A DNA stretch of 33,223 nucleotides, taken from an uncultured Adlercreutzia sp. (GTDB taxonomy: Bacteria > Actinomycetota > Coriobacteriia > Coriobacteriales > Eggerthellaceae). The stretch spans positions 1 through 33,223 of the forward strand of contig CABSMC010000023.1 of assembly GCA_902478715.1 (NCBI GenBank), written 5' to 3'. Shown piece by piece: positions 14,907-23,846 of this stretch. The notes beneath the pieces are model-generated. The model saw only the letters and a program-made list of their open reading frames with translations. It made no database searches and was not told the origin of the DNA. Both the position numbers and the translations under genes were made by a program. Position 1 is the stretch's first letter. Every line of letters begins with the position of its first letter.

Positions 14907-16055
14907 ATGACCAACGAACTGACCGATCTCACGAACATTCCCGCCCCGACGCTCACGCTCGATCCCGTAAGCGACGGCGAGGTGGCCGAGGCCTCCATCA
15001 TCGAGGTGGACCCACCCGCCGCGCCCAGCCTCGCTGACTCGCTTTCCGCCGAGGAACTGGCCCAGGTGGACGCCTTCGCCCAGCAGATCGACATCGCGAA
15101 CTCCCAGCAGGTGCTCACCTTCGGCGCCGGCGCCCAGAAGAAGATGGCGTCGTTCTCGGAGACGGCGCTCGCGAAGGTGCGCACCCAGGATTTGGGCGAG
15201 GCGGGCGATCTTATCGCCGGAGTAGTGACCGAGCTCAAGAACTTCGACGTGGATGACGACGACAAGGGCTTCTTCGGCCTGTTCAAGAAGTCGGCGAACA
15301 AGATCACGTCGCTCAAGGCCCGCTACGACACCGCCGAGGCCAATGTCGACAAGATCGCCAAGACCCTCGAGGGTCATCAGGTGCAGCTCATGAAGGACGC
15401 GGCCACGCTCGACAAGCTCTACGAGCTGAACCTCACCTACTTCAAGGAACTGACCATGTACCTTCTGGCCGGCCGCCAGCGCCTGGCCGAGGTGCGTGAG
15501 GGCGAACTTGCCGACCTGTCCGCCAAGGCTCAGGCCTCCGGCTCCACCGAGGACGCCGAGGCGGTGCAGAAGCTCGCCGCCGCCTGCAACCGCTTCGAGA
15601 AGAAGCTGTCGGACTTGGATCTGTCCCGCACGGTGGCCATGCAGATGGCGCCGCAGATCCGTCTCGTGCAGAACAACGAGATGCTCATGATCGAGAAGAT
15701 CCAGACGACGCTCGTGAACACCATTCCTCTGTGGAAGAGCCAGATGCTGCTGGCGCTGGGTCTGGCCAACAACGAGGCGGCGCTTGCGGCCCAGTCGGCC
15801 GTCACCGACATGACCAACGAGCTTCTGCGCAAGAACGCCGAGAAGTTGAAGCAATCCACTGTGGAGGTGGCTCGCGAGTCCGAGCGCGGCATCGTGGACA
15901 TCGAGACGCTGAAGGCCACCAACGAGAACCTCATCCAGACCTTCGACGAGGTGATGAAGATCCAGGCCGAGGGCCGCGCCAAGCGCGCCGAGGCCGAGGC
16001 GGAGATGCGCCGCATGGAAGCCGAGCTGCGCCAGAAACTGCTGGAGGTGAAGTAG
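14907..16055 (+). CDS. telA: Toxic anion resistance protein (TelA family)
   Basis: The 382-residue soluble, mostly helical protein belongs to the TelA/KlaA family, linked to tellurite and envelope-stress resistance in many bacteria; the biochemical function is not settled. Family landmarks include FGLFKKSANKITSLKARYD (about 122-140), LDKLYELNLTYFKELTMYLL (about 168-187), VAMQMAPQIRLVQNNEMLMIE (near 250) and TIPLWKSQMLLALGL (about 272-286). The C-terminal ~40 residues form a charged coiled coil rich in Glu/Ala/Arg. The ATG at 14907 has GAAAGGA 8 nt upstream. It follows xpaC and is followed after only 3 bp by ruvX, so it may share a transcript with the cell-wall/shikimate block. Confidence 0.9.
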   Translation: MTNELTDLTNIPAPTLTLDPVSDGEVAEASIIEVDPPAAPSLADSLSAEELAQVDAFAQQIDIANSQQVLTFGAGAQKKMASFSETALAKVRTQDLGEAGDLIAGVVTELKNFDVDDDDKGFFGLFKKSANKITSLKARYDTAEANVDKIAKTLEGHQVQLMKDAATLDKLYELNLTYFKELTMYLLAGRQRLAEVREGELADLSAKAQASGSTEDAEAVQKLAAACNRFEKKLSDLDLSRTVAMQMAPQIRLVQNNEMLMIEKIQTTLVNTIPLWKSQMLLALGLANNEAALAAQSAVTDMTNELLRKNAEKLKQSTVEVARESERGIVDIETLKATNENLIQTFDEVMKIQAEGRAKRAEAEAEMRRMEAELRQKLLEVK

Positions 16056-16058
16056 CCC

Positions 16059-16475
16059 GTGCGCGTGATGGCGCTGGACATTGGGGAAGTGCGCGTGGGG
16101 GTGGCGGTGAGCGACCCGGGCGAGCGCGTGGCAAGTCCGGTGTGCGTGATGCCCGCCGCCGAGGTGACTGGTTGCGCCAAGCCCTTCCGCCGGCTTCTGG
16201 AGGACTGGGAGCCGGAGCTTTTCGTCTGCGGGCTGCCCCGCACGCTTGCCGGCGATGAGGGCCCTCAAGCGGCCCGCATTCGCAAGGAGGCCGCGCGCAT
16301 CAGCGACGCCTGCGGCATTCCCCACGTTTTCGCAGATGAGCGGCTCAGCTCCGCCGAGGCCAAGCGGAGTTTGCGTGAAAAGGGCCTGAGTGAGAGGGAG
16401 ATGCGCGGCAAGGTTGATATGATAGCCGCAAGTTTGTTCCTGCAATCCTGGCTCGACGAGCGCTCCCGCGCCTAA
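16059..16475 (+). CDS. ruvX: Putative pre-16S rRNA nuclease / Holliday junction resolvase-like protein (RuvX/YqgF)
   Basis: The 138-residue protein has the RNase H-like fold signatures of YqgF: ALDIGEVRVGVAVSDP (5-20), FVCGLPRTLAGDEGPQA (about 55-71), FADERLSSAEA (about 90-100) and the C-terminal KVDMIAASLFLQSWL with the last acidic catalytic residue. The length is typical. It starts at a GTG three bases after the telA stop; a GTG-ATG pair two codons later is an alternative. In many bacteria it sits beside mltG, as here. Its accepted role is processing of the 16S rRNA 5' end. Confidence 0.93.
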   Translation: MRVMALDIGEVRVGVAVSDPGERVASPVCVMPAAEVTGCAKPFRRLLEDWEPELFVCGLPRTLAGDEGPQAARIRKEAARISDACGIPHVFADERLSSAEAKRSLREKGLSEREMRGKVDMIAASLFLQSWLDERSRA

Positions 16476-16522
16476 GGCATCCGCGGGTCTCGTCGGGCCG
16501 TTCTAGAGAGAAAGGCCGCACC

Positions 16523-17743
16523 TTGGCTCTCCATGGCAAAAAGGTCACCTATTCGTCCCACTCCTCCCGCGCCGCCCGGGCGGCGCATGCCAAGGGGGAT
16601 CGGGAGTTCCGCACCTACGACACGAGTGCCATCATGCCGAAGAGGTCGCCGGTGCCGTTCATCTGCTTAGGCGTTGTGGCCGTCGTCGTCATCGCCGCTG
16701 TGTGCTTCTTTGCCTTCCGCGGCTGCGTCGGCTCGCAAGTGGAACTGCTGGCGCCGGGCCAGTCGGCAGAGGTGACCATCACCGAGGGGGAGACGGCCTC
16801 CTCCATCGGCGACGCGCTCGTGGCCGCGCGCCTCATCGGCAGCTCGCGGGAGTTCACCGACGAGGTCACGCGCCTGGAGGCCGCCTCGGCGCTTATCCCC
16901 GGCACCTACACCTTCCAGGGCGGCAGCACCCCCGAGGAGCTGGTGCGCGCCATCATGGCCGGTCCCGCCCAGGTGGGCGACACGCTCGCCGTGCCCGAGG
17001 ACATCACCCGCGCGGAGCTGTCTGAGCTGGTGGCGAGCGCCACGGGCGGCCGCATCACCGCCGAGGCCTTCCTCGCCGCTTCCGAGAACGCGAGCGCCTA
17101 CGTTGCCGACTATGCGTTTTTGGAAAGCGCCGGCGAGAACTCGCTGGAGGGCTTCCTGTTTCCCAAGACCTACGCCGTGACCGAGGACATGGATGCCGAG
17201 GCCGTCGTGCGCATGATGCTCGACCAGTTCGGCGCCGAGACCGCCAGCATCTTCGGTGACTTTTCCAGCAGCTATCCGGCGAGCCAGGGGCTGACGCTGT
17301 ATCAGGCCGTGAACCTGGCCTCCATCGTCGCCAAGGAGTCCACGGGCGACCAGGAGGTGCGCGACCACGTGGCCGGCGTCTTCTACAACCGCCTCGCCTC
17401 CGATAGGCCCTACCTGGAATCCGACGCCACCACGGCTTACGAGGTGGGCCGCGAGCCCACGGCCGAGGAGGTGCACGCCGAGACGCCCTACAGCACCTAC
17501 GCGAATGCGGGCCTGCCGCCGACGCCCATCTGCTCGCCGGGCATTGAGAGCCTCACCGCCGTTTGCGAGCCGACCCAGACTGAGGACATGTTCTTCTACT
17601 TCTATCCCGATGCCGACGGCAACATGCAGGCGGCGTTCAGCAAGACCTACGAGGAGCATCAGCAGGCCATCGCCGATAATTCCAACGCTGGTGGCGCCGG
17701 CGGGTCGGGCGACGCTGCCGCCGGCGAGGGCGCGGCCGCCTAA
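16523..17743 (+). CDS. mltG: Endolytic murein transglycosylase MltG (YceG-like)
   Basis: MltG cuts nascent glycan strands and sets their length. The 406-residue protein has a polar cytoplasmic N-terminus (1-43), one transmembrane helix (44-67) and the extracellular YceG domain. The catalytic Glu is E272 in NLASIVAKESTG; other conserved parts are LEGFLFPKTY (about 208-217), HVAGVFYNRL and YSTYANAGLPPTPICSPG. A Gly/Ala-rich tail ends the protein. I chose the TTG at 16523 because AGAGAAAGG lies 7 nt upstream and no in-frame ATG with a ribosome site precedes the membrane helix. It lies between ruvX and yqeG in a tight run. Confidence 0.92.
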   Translation: MALHGKKVTYSSHSSRAARAAHAKGDREFRTYDTSAIMPKRSPVPFICLGVVAVVVIAAVCFFAFRGCVGSQVELLAPGQSAEVTITEGETASSIGDALVAARLIGSSREFTDEVTRLEAASALIPGTYTFQGGSTPEELVRAIMAGPAQVGDTLAVPEDITRAELSELVASATGGRITAEAFLAASENASAYVADYAFLESAGENSLEGFLFPKTYAVTEDMDAEAVVRMMLDQFGAETASIFGDFSSSYPASQGLTLYQAVNLASIVAKESTGDQEVRDHVAGVFYNRLASDRPYLESDATTAYEVGREPTAEEVHAETPYSTYANAGLPPTPICSPGIESLTAVCEPTQTEDMFFYFYPDADGNMQAAFSKTYEEHQQAIADNSNAGGAGGSGDAAAGEGAAA

Positions 17744-17773
17744 GGGCGCCCTTTTGGTTTTCAGGTGCGACCC

Positions 17774-18406
17774 ATGGCGCTTCTCACCCCCGATCGCTAT
17801 TTCTCGCGCATCAGCGCCATCGATATCGAGCGCGATTTGCTCGGGTGCGGGCTTTCCCATGCGCTGCTCGACATTGACAACACCGTGCGCGCCCGGGACA
17901 CGGGATGCGTGCCGCGCGATGTGGGGATGTGGCTCGGCCGGGCGCGGGAGGCCGGGGTGAGCTTCTGTTTGCTCTCGAACAACTGGCATGCCGATGTTTA
18001 CCGGTTCGCCGGCGAGCTGGAGCTGCCCATCGTGGCCAAGGCCTTAAAGCCGCTGCCGCCGGCGTTTCTCGCGGCCCGGCGCAAGATTGGGGGAGCCGCC
18101 GCCGACACGGTCGTCGTTGGCGATCAGCTGGCGACCGATGTGCTGGGAGCCCATCTGACGGGCATGAAGGCCTATATGCTGCAGCCGCTGGTCGAGCAGG
18201 ATCTGCCCCACACGCTGCTGCTGCGCAACGTCGAGCGGGCTATTTTGGGAGATCGCAAGCCGGAGCCGGCGATCAATATCGCGGAAAGCGAGGCGAGCCG
18301 TTCCGCGGCGCGCCGCGGACAAGGAAGCGCCCCTCGCCGCTTCGGGCAGGGCGCGCAGCGCGGGGTCGAAGGGGCCTCGCGCGAAACGGGAAGGGAATCG
18401 CTGTGA
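17774..18406 (+). CDS. YqeG family HAD IIIA-type phosphatase
   Basis: The 210-residue protein has HAD-superfamily motifs: motif I LLDIDNTV (nucleophile D33, D35), motif II LLSNNW, motif III Lys in VAKALKPLP, and motif IV VVGDQLATDVLGAHLTGM, the pattern of YqeG-type phosphatases. The substrate is unknown in most bacteria. The C-terminal ~45 residues are Arg/Gly/Ser-rich and not part of the domain. ATG 17774 is preferred over GTG 17765, since CAGG lies 9 nt before it and family members start a few residues before the L-x-P motif. Its stop codon overlaps the aroE start (GTGA), implying translational coupling; yqeG-aroE adjacency is also known in Firmicutes. Confidence 0.88.
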   Translation: MALLTPDRYFSRISAIDIERDLLGCGLSHALLDIDNTVRARDTGCVPRDVGMWLGRAREAGVSFCLLSNNWHADVYRFAGELELPIVAKALKPLPPAFLAARRKIGGAAADTVVVGDQLATDVLGAHLTGMKAYMLQPLVEQDLPHTLLLRNVERAILGDRKPEPAINIAESEASRSAARRGQGSAPRRFGQGAQRGVEGASRETGRESL

Positions 18407-19332
18407 GCGAGAAGCTGTATGTGCTGGGGCACCCGGTGAGCCATTCGAAATCGCCGGTCATGTACAACGCCGTCTACGAGAAGGCGGGGCTGCCCTGGCA
18501 TTACGGTCTCATGGATGTGCCGACGGCGCCCGAGGCCGAGGCGTTCCTTGCGGCTCGCGACTTCCTTTCCATCAACATCACTACGCCCTATAAGCCCGAG
18601 GCATTCGCTGCCGCCGATGTGCGGGCCGCCTCGGCCACGCTCGCTCACGGGGCCAACGTGCTCGTGAACAAGGACGGGGCCCTTATCGCCTACAACACCG
18701 ACGGCCAGGGCTGCGTGGCCTATTTGGAACGGGCCGGCGTCGATTTTCGCGGCGCGTCCGTCGTCGTTTGTGGCACGGGGCCGACCTCCCTCTCCATCCT
18801 GCACGCCGTGGCCCAGGCGGGGCCGGATGAGGTGATCCTCATCGGCCGCGACAAGGCCAAGGCCCGCAACGTCATGCGCACCTACGCCGACGAGCTGGGG
18901 GCGATGGTCGGACGGGTGGTGGACATGCCCGCCTTCAAAGAAGGGCACCTGAGCTTTTCCGAGGTGTACAAGCAGGTGGGCTTCAAGTTCGGCAGCTACG
19001 CCACGTCGCGGCAGGCCATCGCGGACGCGGACATCATCATCGACGCCACGCCGCTCGGCATGAAGGCGGGCGACTCTGCCCCCTTCGACACGGCGCTTCT
19101 GAGCGCGGGCCAGACGGTGTTCGACGTGGTGTACGGCCACGGCGAGACGGCGCTGGCCCGGGCGGCCCGGGCGGCGGGGTGCCGGTTTTTCGACGGTGCC
19201 GGCATGCTCGTCGGCCAGGCTGTGGTCACGGTGGGCATCCTGCGCGACATCACCGGCGAGACGGCCCTCGACATCCCCGAGGACGAGCTGTTCGCCCTTA
19301 TGGCGCAGGCGGCCGGGTTTAATCTCGCCTAA
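18403..19332 (+). CDS. aroE: Shikimate dehydrogenase
   Basis: AroE reduces 3-dehydroshikimate to shikimate with NADPH. The 309-residue protein has the substrate motif GHPVSHSKSPVMYN (9-22), NITTPYK with the catalytic Lys K64, NTDGQG with the catalytic Asp D100, and a C-terminal GMLVGQA. It differs from textbook AroE in several places: Tyr instead of His in the TPxK motif, CGTGPTS instead of the usual GAGGA dinucleotide loop, and DATPLGM in place of NATPLGM. It also has an insertion around residues 165-195. The start GTG overlaps the yqeG stop; GGAAGGGAA is the ribosome site. It is probably still AroE given the other shikimate genes nearby, but cofactor preference may differ. Confidence 0.88.
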   Translation: MSEKLYVLGHPVSHSKSPVMYNAVYEKAGLPWHYGLMDVPTAPEAEAFLAARDFLSINITTPYKPEAFAAADVRAASATLAHGANVLVNKDGALIAYNTDGQGCVAYLERAGVDFRGASVVVCGTGPTSLSILHAVAQAGPDEVILIGRDKAKARNVMRTYADELGAMVGRVVDMPAFKEGHLSFSEVYKQVGFKFGSYATSRQAIADADIIIDATPLGMKAGDSAPFDTALLSAGQTVFDVVYGHGETALARAARAAGCRFFDGAGMLVGQAVVTVGILRDITGETALDIPEDELFALMAQAAGFNLA

Positions 19333-19401
19333 GGCCCCTCGGGCGCGCAGGGATTTGGCGGCCGAGATGCCTTTGGCCCCATAGGCGGCGCGGCGCTGTC
19401 C

Positions 19402-19410
19402 TGCTATCAT
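19402..19410 (+). promoter_or_regulatory. Extended -10 promoter of asnS
   Basis: TGCTATCAT (19402-19410) is an extended -10 element inside the palindrome GCTATCATAGC (19403-19413). The leader would be about 36 nt, with GAAAGG as ribosome site. Confidence 0.5.
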
Positions 19411-19452
19411 AGCGGCAATGGAAAACACCCTAGCTCGAAAGGTCGCGCCATA

Positions 19453-20892
19453 ATGAACCGCACTAAGATCGCCCAGCTCTACGCCGATGCCGACGCCTTC
19501 GCCGGGAAGACCGTCACCGTTGCCGGTTGGGTCAAGTCAGTCCGCGATATGAAGAACTTCGGCTTCGTCACGTTGAACGACGGCAGCTGCTTCAAGGACT
19601 TGCAAGTGGTCATGGACCGCGCGACGCTGGAAAACTACGACGAGATCGCGCACCAGAACGTGTCGGCGGCTCTCGTGTGCGAAGGCGTGTTGAAGCTGAC
19701 GCCGGACGCCCCGCAGCCCTTCGAGCTTGCCGCCGAGAGCATTCGCGTCGAGGGCGCCTCGGCTCCCGACTACCCGCTGCAGAAGAAGCGCGCCACGCCG
19801 GAGTTCCTGCGCACCCAGCAGCATCTGCGGCCGCGCACGAACCTGTTCCGCGCCGTGTTCCGCATCCGCTCGGTGGCCGCCGCCTCCATCCACCGCTTCT
19901 TCCAAGACCGCGGGTTCGTCTACGTGCACACGCCCATCATCACGGCGAGCGACTGCGAGGGGGCCGGCGAGATGTTCCGCGTGACCACCATCGACCCGGC
20001 CCAGGCACCGCTCGTGAGCGAGGAGGCTGCCGCGGCCTCGGACGGCGCGCTTGTGGCCGGCGAGGTGGATTGGAGCGCCGACTTCTTCGGCAAGCCCGCC
20101 TCGCTCACCGTGTCCGGCCAGCTGAACGCCGAGAACTTCGCCATGGCCTTCGGGGATGTGTACACGTTCGGCCCCACTTTCCGCGCGGAGAACTCCAACA
20201 CGGCGCGCCATGCCGCCGAGTTCTGGATGGTGGAGCCCGAGATTGCCTTCGCCGACCTTGAGGACGATATGGAACTGGCCGAGAGCATGCTCAAGTACGT
20301 CATCCGCGACGTGATGGAGCGCTGCCCCGACGAGCTGGCCATGTTGAACAAGTTCGTCGACAAGGGGCTTCTCGAGCGCCTGGGCCATGTGGCCTCCTCC
20401 GACTTTGCGCGCGTCACTTACACCGAGGCCATCGACATCCTGCTCGCGGCGCAAGCGGCCGGGCGCGCCTTCGAGTATCCCGTTGAATGGGGCATCGACT
20501 TGCAGACCGAGCACGAGCGGTTCCTCACCGAGGAACACTTCGGCCGCCCGACGTTCGTGATCGACTATCCCGTCGGCATCAAGGCCTTCTACATGCGCCT
20601 GAACGACGACGGGCGCACCGTGGCCGCCATGGACTGCCTCGTGCCGGGCATCGGCGAGATTGTGGGCGGCTCCCAGCGCGAGGAGCGCCTGGAAGTGCTC
20701 GAGCGGCGCATCACCGAGCTGGACATGGACGCCGAGCAGTACCGGGCGTATCTGGACTTGCGCCGTTTCGGCACCTGCCAGCACGCGGGCTTCGGGCTCG
20801 GGTTCGAGCGCTTGGTGATGTACCTTACGGGCGTGAGCAATATCCGCGACGTCATCCCGCACCCGCGCACGGTGGGCAACGCCGAGTTCTAA
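19453..20892 (+). CDS. asnS: Asparagine--tRNA ligase
   Basis: AsnRS charges tRNA-Asn. The 479-residue class IIb synthetase has an OB-fold anticodon domain (about 1-115, beginning VTVAGWVKSVRDMKNFGFV), motif 2 with FGPTFRAENSNTARHAAEFW (about 240-259), and the motif 3 segment GFGLGFERLVMYLTG near the C-terminus. The GEMFRVTT stretch and the short insert before the catalytic core match AsnRS rather than AspRS. The ATG at 19453 is preceded by GAAAGG 10 nt upstream. It is flanked by aroE and aroC but has its own promoter. Confidence 0.95.
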   Translation: MNRTKIAQLYADADAFAGKTVTVAGWVKSVRDMKNFGFVTLNDGSCFKDLQVVMDRATLENYDEIAHQNVSAALVCEGVLKLTPDAPQPFELAAESIRVEGASAPDYPLQKKRATPEFLRTQQHLRPRTNLFRAVFRIRSVAAASIHRFFQDRGFVYVHTPIITASDCEGAGEMFRVTTIDPAQAPLVSEEAAAASDGALVAGEVDWSADFFGKPASLTVSGQLNAENFAMAFGDVYTFGPTFRAENSNTARHAAEFWMVEPEIAFADLEDDMELAESMLKYVIRDVMERCPDELAMLNKFVDKGLLERLGHVASSDFARVTYTEAIDILLAAQAAGRAFEYPVEWGIDLQTEHERFLTEEHFGRPTFVIDYPVGIKAFYMRLNDDGRTVAAMDCLVPGIGEIVGGSQREERLEVLERRITELDMDAEQYRAYLDLRRFGTCQHAGFGLGFERLVMYLTGVSNIRDVIPHPRTVGNAEF

Positions 20893-20959
20893 GAGGGCTC
20901 AGGGGCCGCTCCCGCCCGCACTTTACCGTCCCGAAACGGTCGGGTGCCTCTGCGTGCGC

Positions 20960-20965
20960 TACAAT
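20960..20965 (+). promoter_or_regulatory. Probable aroC -10 box
   Basis: TACAAT lies 58 bp before the aroC ATG, in the 131-bp gap after asnS. There is no TGn extension and no clear -35. The gap also holds a short repeat ACCGT/ACGGT near 20925-20940. Confidence 0.4.
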
Positions 20966-21023
20966 GGGTGCCGATCTGTCTCGGGCGCCCTCTGTCGGCG
21001 CGCCCTGCGAGAAAGCTGCGTCT

Positions 21024-22190
21024 ATGGAATACATCACTGCCGGAGAAAGTCACGGGCCGAATCTTACGGCCATCGTGACGGGCGTGCCGGCCGGCCTGCC
21101 CGTGTCCGTCGATCACATCAACTCCGATCTGGCCCGCCGCCAGGCCGGCTACGGGCGCGGCGGCCGCATGGCCATCGAGAAGGATACGGTGCGCGTCACG
21201 AGCGGCATCCGCTTCGGTCGCACTATCGGCAGTCCCATCGCGCTTGAGGTGGCCAACCGCGATTGGGAGAACTGGACGGAGCGCATGGCCGCCTTCGGCG
21301 AGGCGCCGCATGACTTGGTGCGCGAGGTGACGCCCCGGCCGGGGCATGCCGACCTGGTGGGCGCGCTGCGCACGAATACCGACGACTGCCGCAACATCTT
21401 GGAGCGCGCGAGCGCCCGGGAGACGGCGGCCCGGGTGGCCGCGGCCGGCGTGGCGCGCGAGTTTCTGGCGGCGCTCGGCGTGGAAGTGATGTCGTACGTG
21501 GTGTCGGTGGGAGATGCGGCCATGCCCGAGGAGACGATGGCCGACGTCGCCGAGCACAAGCCGCTCGACATCGAGCTTTCGGAGATGCGCTGCCCGGACG
21601 CGAAGGCGACCATCGCCATGAAGAAGGCCATCGACCGCGCGAAGTCCGACGGCGAGAGCTTGGGCGGCACCTTCCGCATCGTAGTCTGCGGGCTTGCGCC
21701 GGGGCTCGGCACCTACGCCACGGGCGCCGATCGGCTCACCTCGCGGCTGGGCGCGGCGCTCTTTTCCATCCCTGCCATCAAGGGCGTGGAATTCGGCCTC
21801 GGTTTTCAGGCAGCCGCGCGTCCCGGGTCGCAGGTGCACGACCCCATCGTGCTCGCCGACGGCGAGTTCCGCCGCGCCTCGAACAACGCCGGCGGTCTGG
21901 AGGGCGGCATGACCACGGGAATGCCGCTCGTGATCACGGCGGCCATGAAGCCCATCCCGACGCTCATGACGCCGCTGGAAACGGTGAACCTGGACACGCT
22001 GTGCGTGGAGGAGGCGTCGAAGGAGCGCTCGGATGTGTGCGCGGTGCCGGCGGCGGCCGTGGTGGCCGAGGGCGAGGTGGCCTTCGCCTTGGCCAACGCC
22101 TACCTGGAGGCCTTCGGTGACACCTGCATGGCCGACATCAAGGCGAACATCAAGGCCTACAAGGCGCGGCTGCGCACCATGGGGCGCTAG
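21024..22190 (+). CDS. aroC: Chorismate synthase
   Basis: AroC converts EPSP to chorismate using reduced FMN. The 388-residue protein carries AGESHGPNLTAIVTGVPAG (6-24), RRQAGYGRGGRM, RPGHADLVGALR, DCRNILERASARETAARVAA and the C-terminal NNAGGLEGGMTTGMPL segment, the full family pattern at normal length. The start ATG at 21024 is set by conservation of MEYITAGESHG and by GAGAAAG 8 nt upstream. aroK follows one base after the stop, so aroC, aroK and aroB form one operon. Confidence 0.96.
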   Translation: MEYITAGESHGPNLTAIVTGVPAGLPVSVDHINSDLARRQAGYGRGGRMAIEKDTVRVTSGIRFGRTIGSPIALEVANRDWENWTERMAAFGEAPHDLVREVTPRPGHADLVGALRTNTDDCRNILERASARETAARVAAAGVAREFLAALGVEVMSYVVSVGDAAMPEETMADVAEHKPLDIELSEMRCPDAKATIAMKKAIDRAKSDGESLGGTFRIVVCGLAPGLGTYATGADRLTSRLGAALFSIPAIKGVEFGLGFQAAARPGSQVHDPIVLADGEFRRASNNAGGLEGGMTTGMPLVITAAMKPIPTLMTPLETVNLDTLCVEEASKERSDVCAVPAAAVVAEGEVAFALANAYLEAFGDTCMADIKANIKAYKARLRTMGR

Positions 22191-22191
22191 G

Positions 22192-22740
22192 ATGGCGGAG
22201 CGCATGGAACTGACCCGCCCGGTCTTTTTCGTCGGGTTCATGGGCGCCGGCAAGACGTCGGTGGCCCGGCGCCTCGCCCGCACGTGCGGGGTGGCCTCGG
22301 TGGACATGGACACCTACATCGAGCGGCGCGAGGGCAAGAAGGTGAAGGAGATCTTCGCCGAGGGCGGCGAGGAGGGCTTCCGCGCCATCGAGACGGACGT
22401 GCTGCGCGAGCTGGGCGCCAAGCCCGACCCTTTGCTCATCTCCTGTGGCGGCGGCGTGGTGGTCACGCCGGCCAACCACGACGTCTTCCGCGAGGCCGGC
22501 TTCGTGGTGTATCTGGAAGTGACCGCCGACGAGGCCGCCAGCCGCATCAGCGATACGTCCACCCGGCCCTTGTTCCAGAACCTGGAAGCGGCCCGGGCCC
22601 GCTGCGAGGAGCGCCTGCCGCTGTACGAGGCGGTGGCCGACGTGCGCGTGAGCACCGCCGGCAAATCGGTGCCGGCCATCGCGCGGGAAGTGCAGCGCAT
22701 TTTGGAAAAGGAGGGAATCCTGTGCCCGCAACAAAGATAG
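22192..22740 (+). CDS. aroK: Shikimate kinase
   Basis: The 182-residue kinase phosphorylates shikimate with ATP. It has the P-loop GFMGAGKTS (15-23), the DMDTYIE substrate/Mg motif (38-44), the FRAIE segment, the SCGGGVV loop (near 84) and the lid Arg in STRPLF. I chose the ATG at 22192, one base after the aroC stop; a second ATG at 22204 has a purine run too close to it. Its last 19 bases overlap aroB. Length and motifs are normal. Confidence 0.94.
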   Translation: MAERMELTRPVFFVGFMGAGKTSVARRLARTCGVASVDMDTYIERREGKKVKEIFAEGGEEGFRAIETDVLRELGAKPDPLLISCGGGVVVTPANHDVFREAGFVVYLEVTADEAASRISDTSTRPLFQNLEAARARCEERLPLYEAVADVRVSTAGKSVPAIAREVQRILEKEGILCPQQR

Positions 22741-23837
22741 TGGTCAACATCCCCGGCGAGACGCCCTACGACGTGCGTATCGGCGCCACGGTGCTCGCCG
22801 GTCTCGGCGAGTCGGTGCGCAGGCTTGATGGCGTGGGAGACGCGCCGCACCTGCTCGTCCTCACCGATTCCAACGTGGGACCGCTGTATTTGGAAGAGGC
22901 CAAGTCGTCGCTGAAGGCGGCGGGCTTCCGCGTGAGCGATATCGTCGTGCCCGCGGGGGAGGACTCGAAGTCGCTCGCGGTGGCCGGGGAGATCTGGTCG
23001 GCCATGGCGTCGCTCGGGCTCACGCGCGACTGCGCCGTGGTGGCCCTCGGCGGCGGCGTCGTGGGCGACTTGGCCGGGTTCGTCGCCTCTACCTACATGC
23101 GGGGCATCCCGTTTGTGCAGGTGCCCACTTCGCTTCTGGCCATGGTGGATTCCTCGGTCGGCGGCAAGACCGGCGTGAACCTTCCCGAGGGGAAGAACCT
23201 CGTGGGCACGTTCAAGCAGCCGGTCTACGTGTGCGCCTCCACGGCGGTGCTCGCCACGCTGGACGACCGCGAGTGGGCCTGCGGCTGCGCCGAGATCGCC
23301 AAGGCGTCGGTGATCGATTCCGATGAGTTCTTCTTCTGGATGATGGACCACGCCGCCGCCCTGGAGGCGCGCGATCCGGTGGTGGCCACCGAGGCCATCG
23401 CGCGGTCGGTGGTGTTCAAGGCCAACATTGTGGCCGAGGACAAGACGGAGAGCCGCGGGGTGCGCGAGTGCCTGAACTACGGGCACACCCTGGGGCATGC
23501 GGTGGAGGCGCTCGCGGGCTATGGGACGTTCTCCCATGGGGCCGCCGTGGCCGAGGGCATGCGCTTCGCGGCGCGCCTCGGCGTGGATGTGGTGGGCACG
23601 TCGGCCGAGCTGGTGGATGCCCAGGACGAGCTTTTGGACGGGCTCGGGCTGCCGGCGCTTGACTGGTCGGCGCCGGCCGATGAGATGCTGGCCGCCATGA
23701 AGCGCGACAAGAAGACCCGCGCCGGCGAGGTGCGCTTCGTGCTGCCCCGCGACATCGGCGACTGGGAACTGGTCGCGGTGCCCGACGAGGTGATTTTGGA
23801 GCACCTGCGCCGGTGGGAGGCTTCCAAGAGTTTGTGA
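22722..23837 (+). CDS. aroB: 3-dehydroquinate synthase
   Basis: AroB cyclises DAHP to 3-dehydroquinate with NAD+ and a metal. The 371-residue protein has the NAD motif LGGGVVGDLAGFVASTYMRG (about 103-122), PTSLLAMVDSSVGGKTGVNL, the metal-site Glu in GCAEIAKASVIDS, and metal-site His residues in NYGHTLGHAVE and FSHGAAVAEGM. It starts at a GTG behind a perfect AAGGAGG (7 nt spacing) inside the end of aroK, with a 19-bp overlap. A 27-bp perfect inverted repeat begins 9 bp after its stop codon. Confidence 0.95.
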   Translation: MPATKIVVNIPGETPYDVRIGATVLAGLGESVRRLDGVGDAPHLLVLTDSNVGPLYLEEAKSSLKAAGFRVSDIVVPAGEDSKSLAVAGEIWSAMASLGLTRDCAVVALGGGVVGDLAGFVASTYMRGIPFVQVPTSLLAMVDSSVGGKTGVNLPEGKNLVGTFKQPVYVCASTAVLATLDDREWACGCAEIAKASVIDSDEFFFWMMDHAAALEARDPVVATEAIARSVVFKANIVAEDKTESRGVRECLNYGHTLGHAVEALAGYGTFSHGAAVAEGMRFAARLGVDVVGTSAELVDAQDELLDGLGLPALDWSAPADEMLAAMKRDKKTRAGEVRFVLPRDIGDWELVAVPDEVILEHLRRWEASKSL

Positions 23838-23846
23838 CGTTGACGG

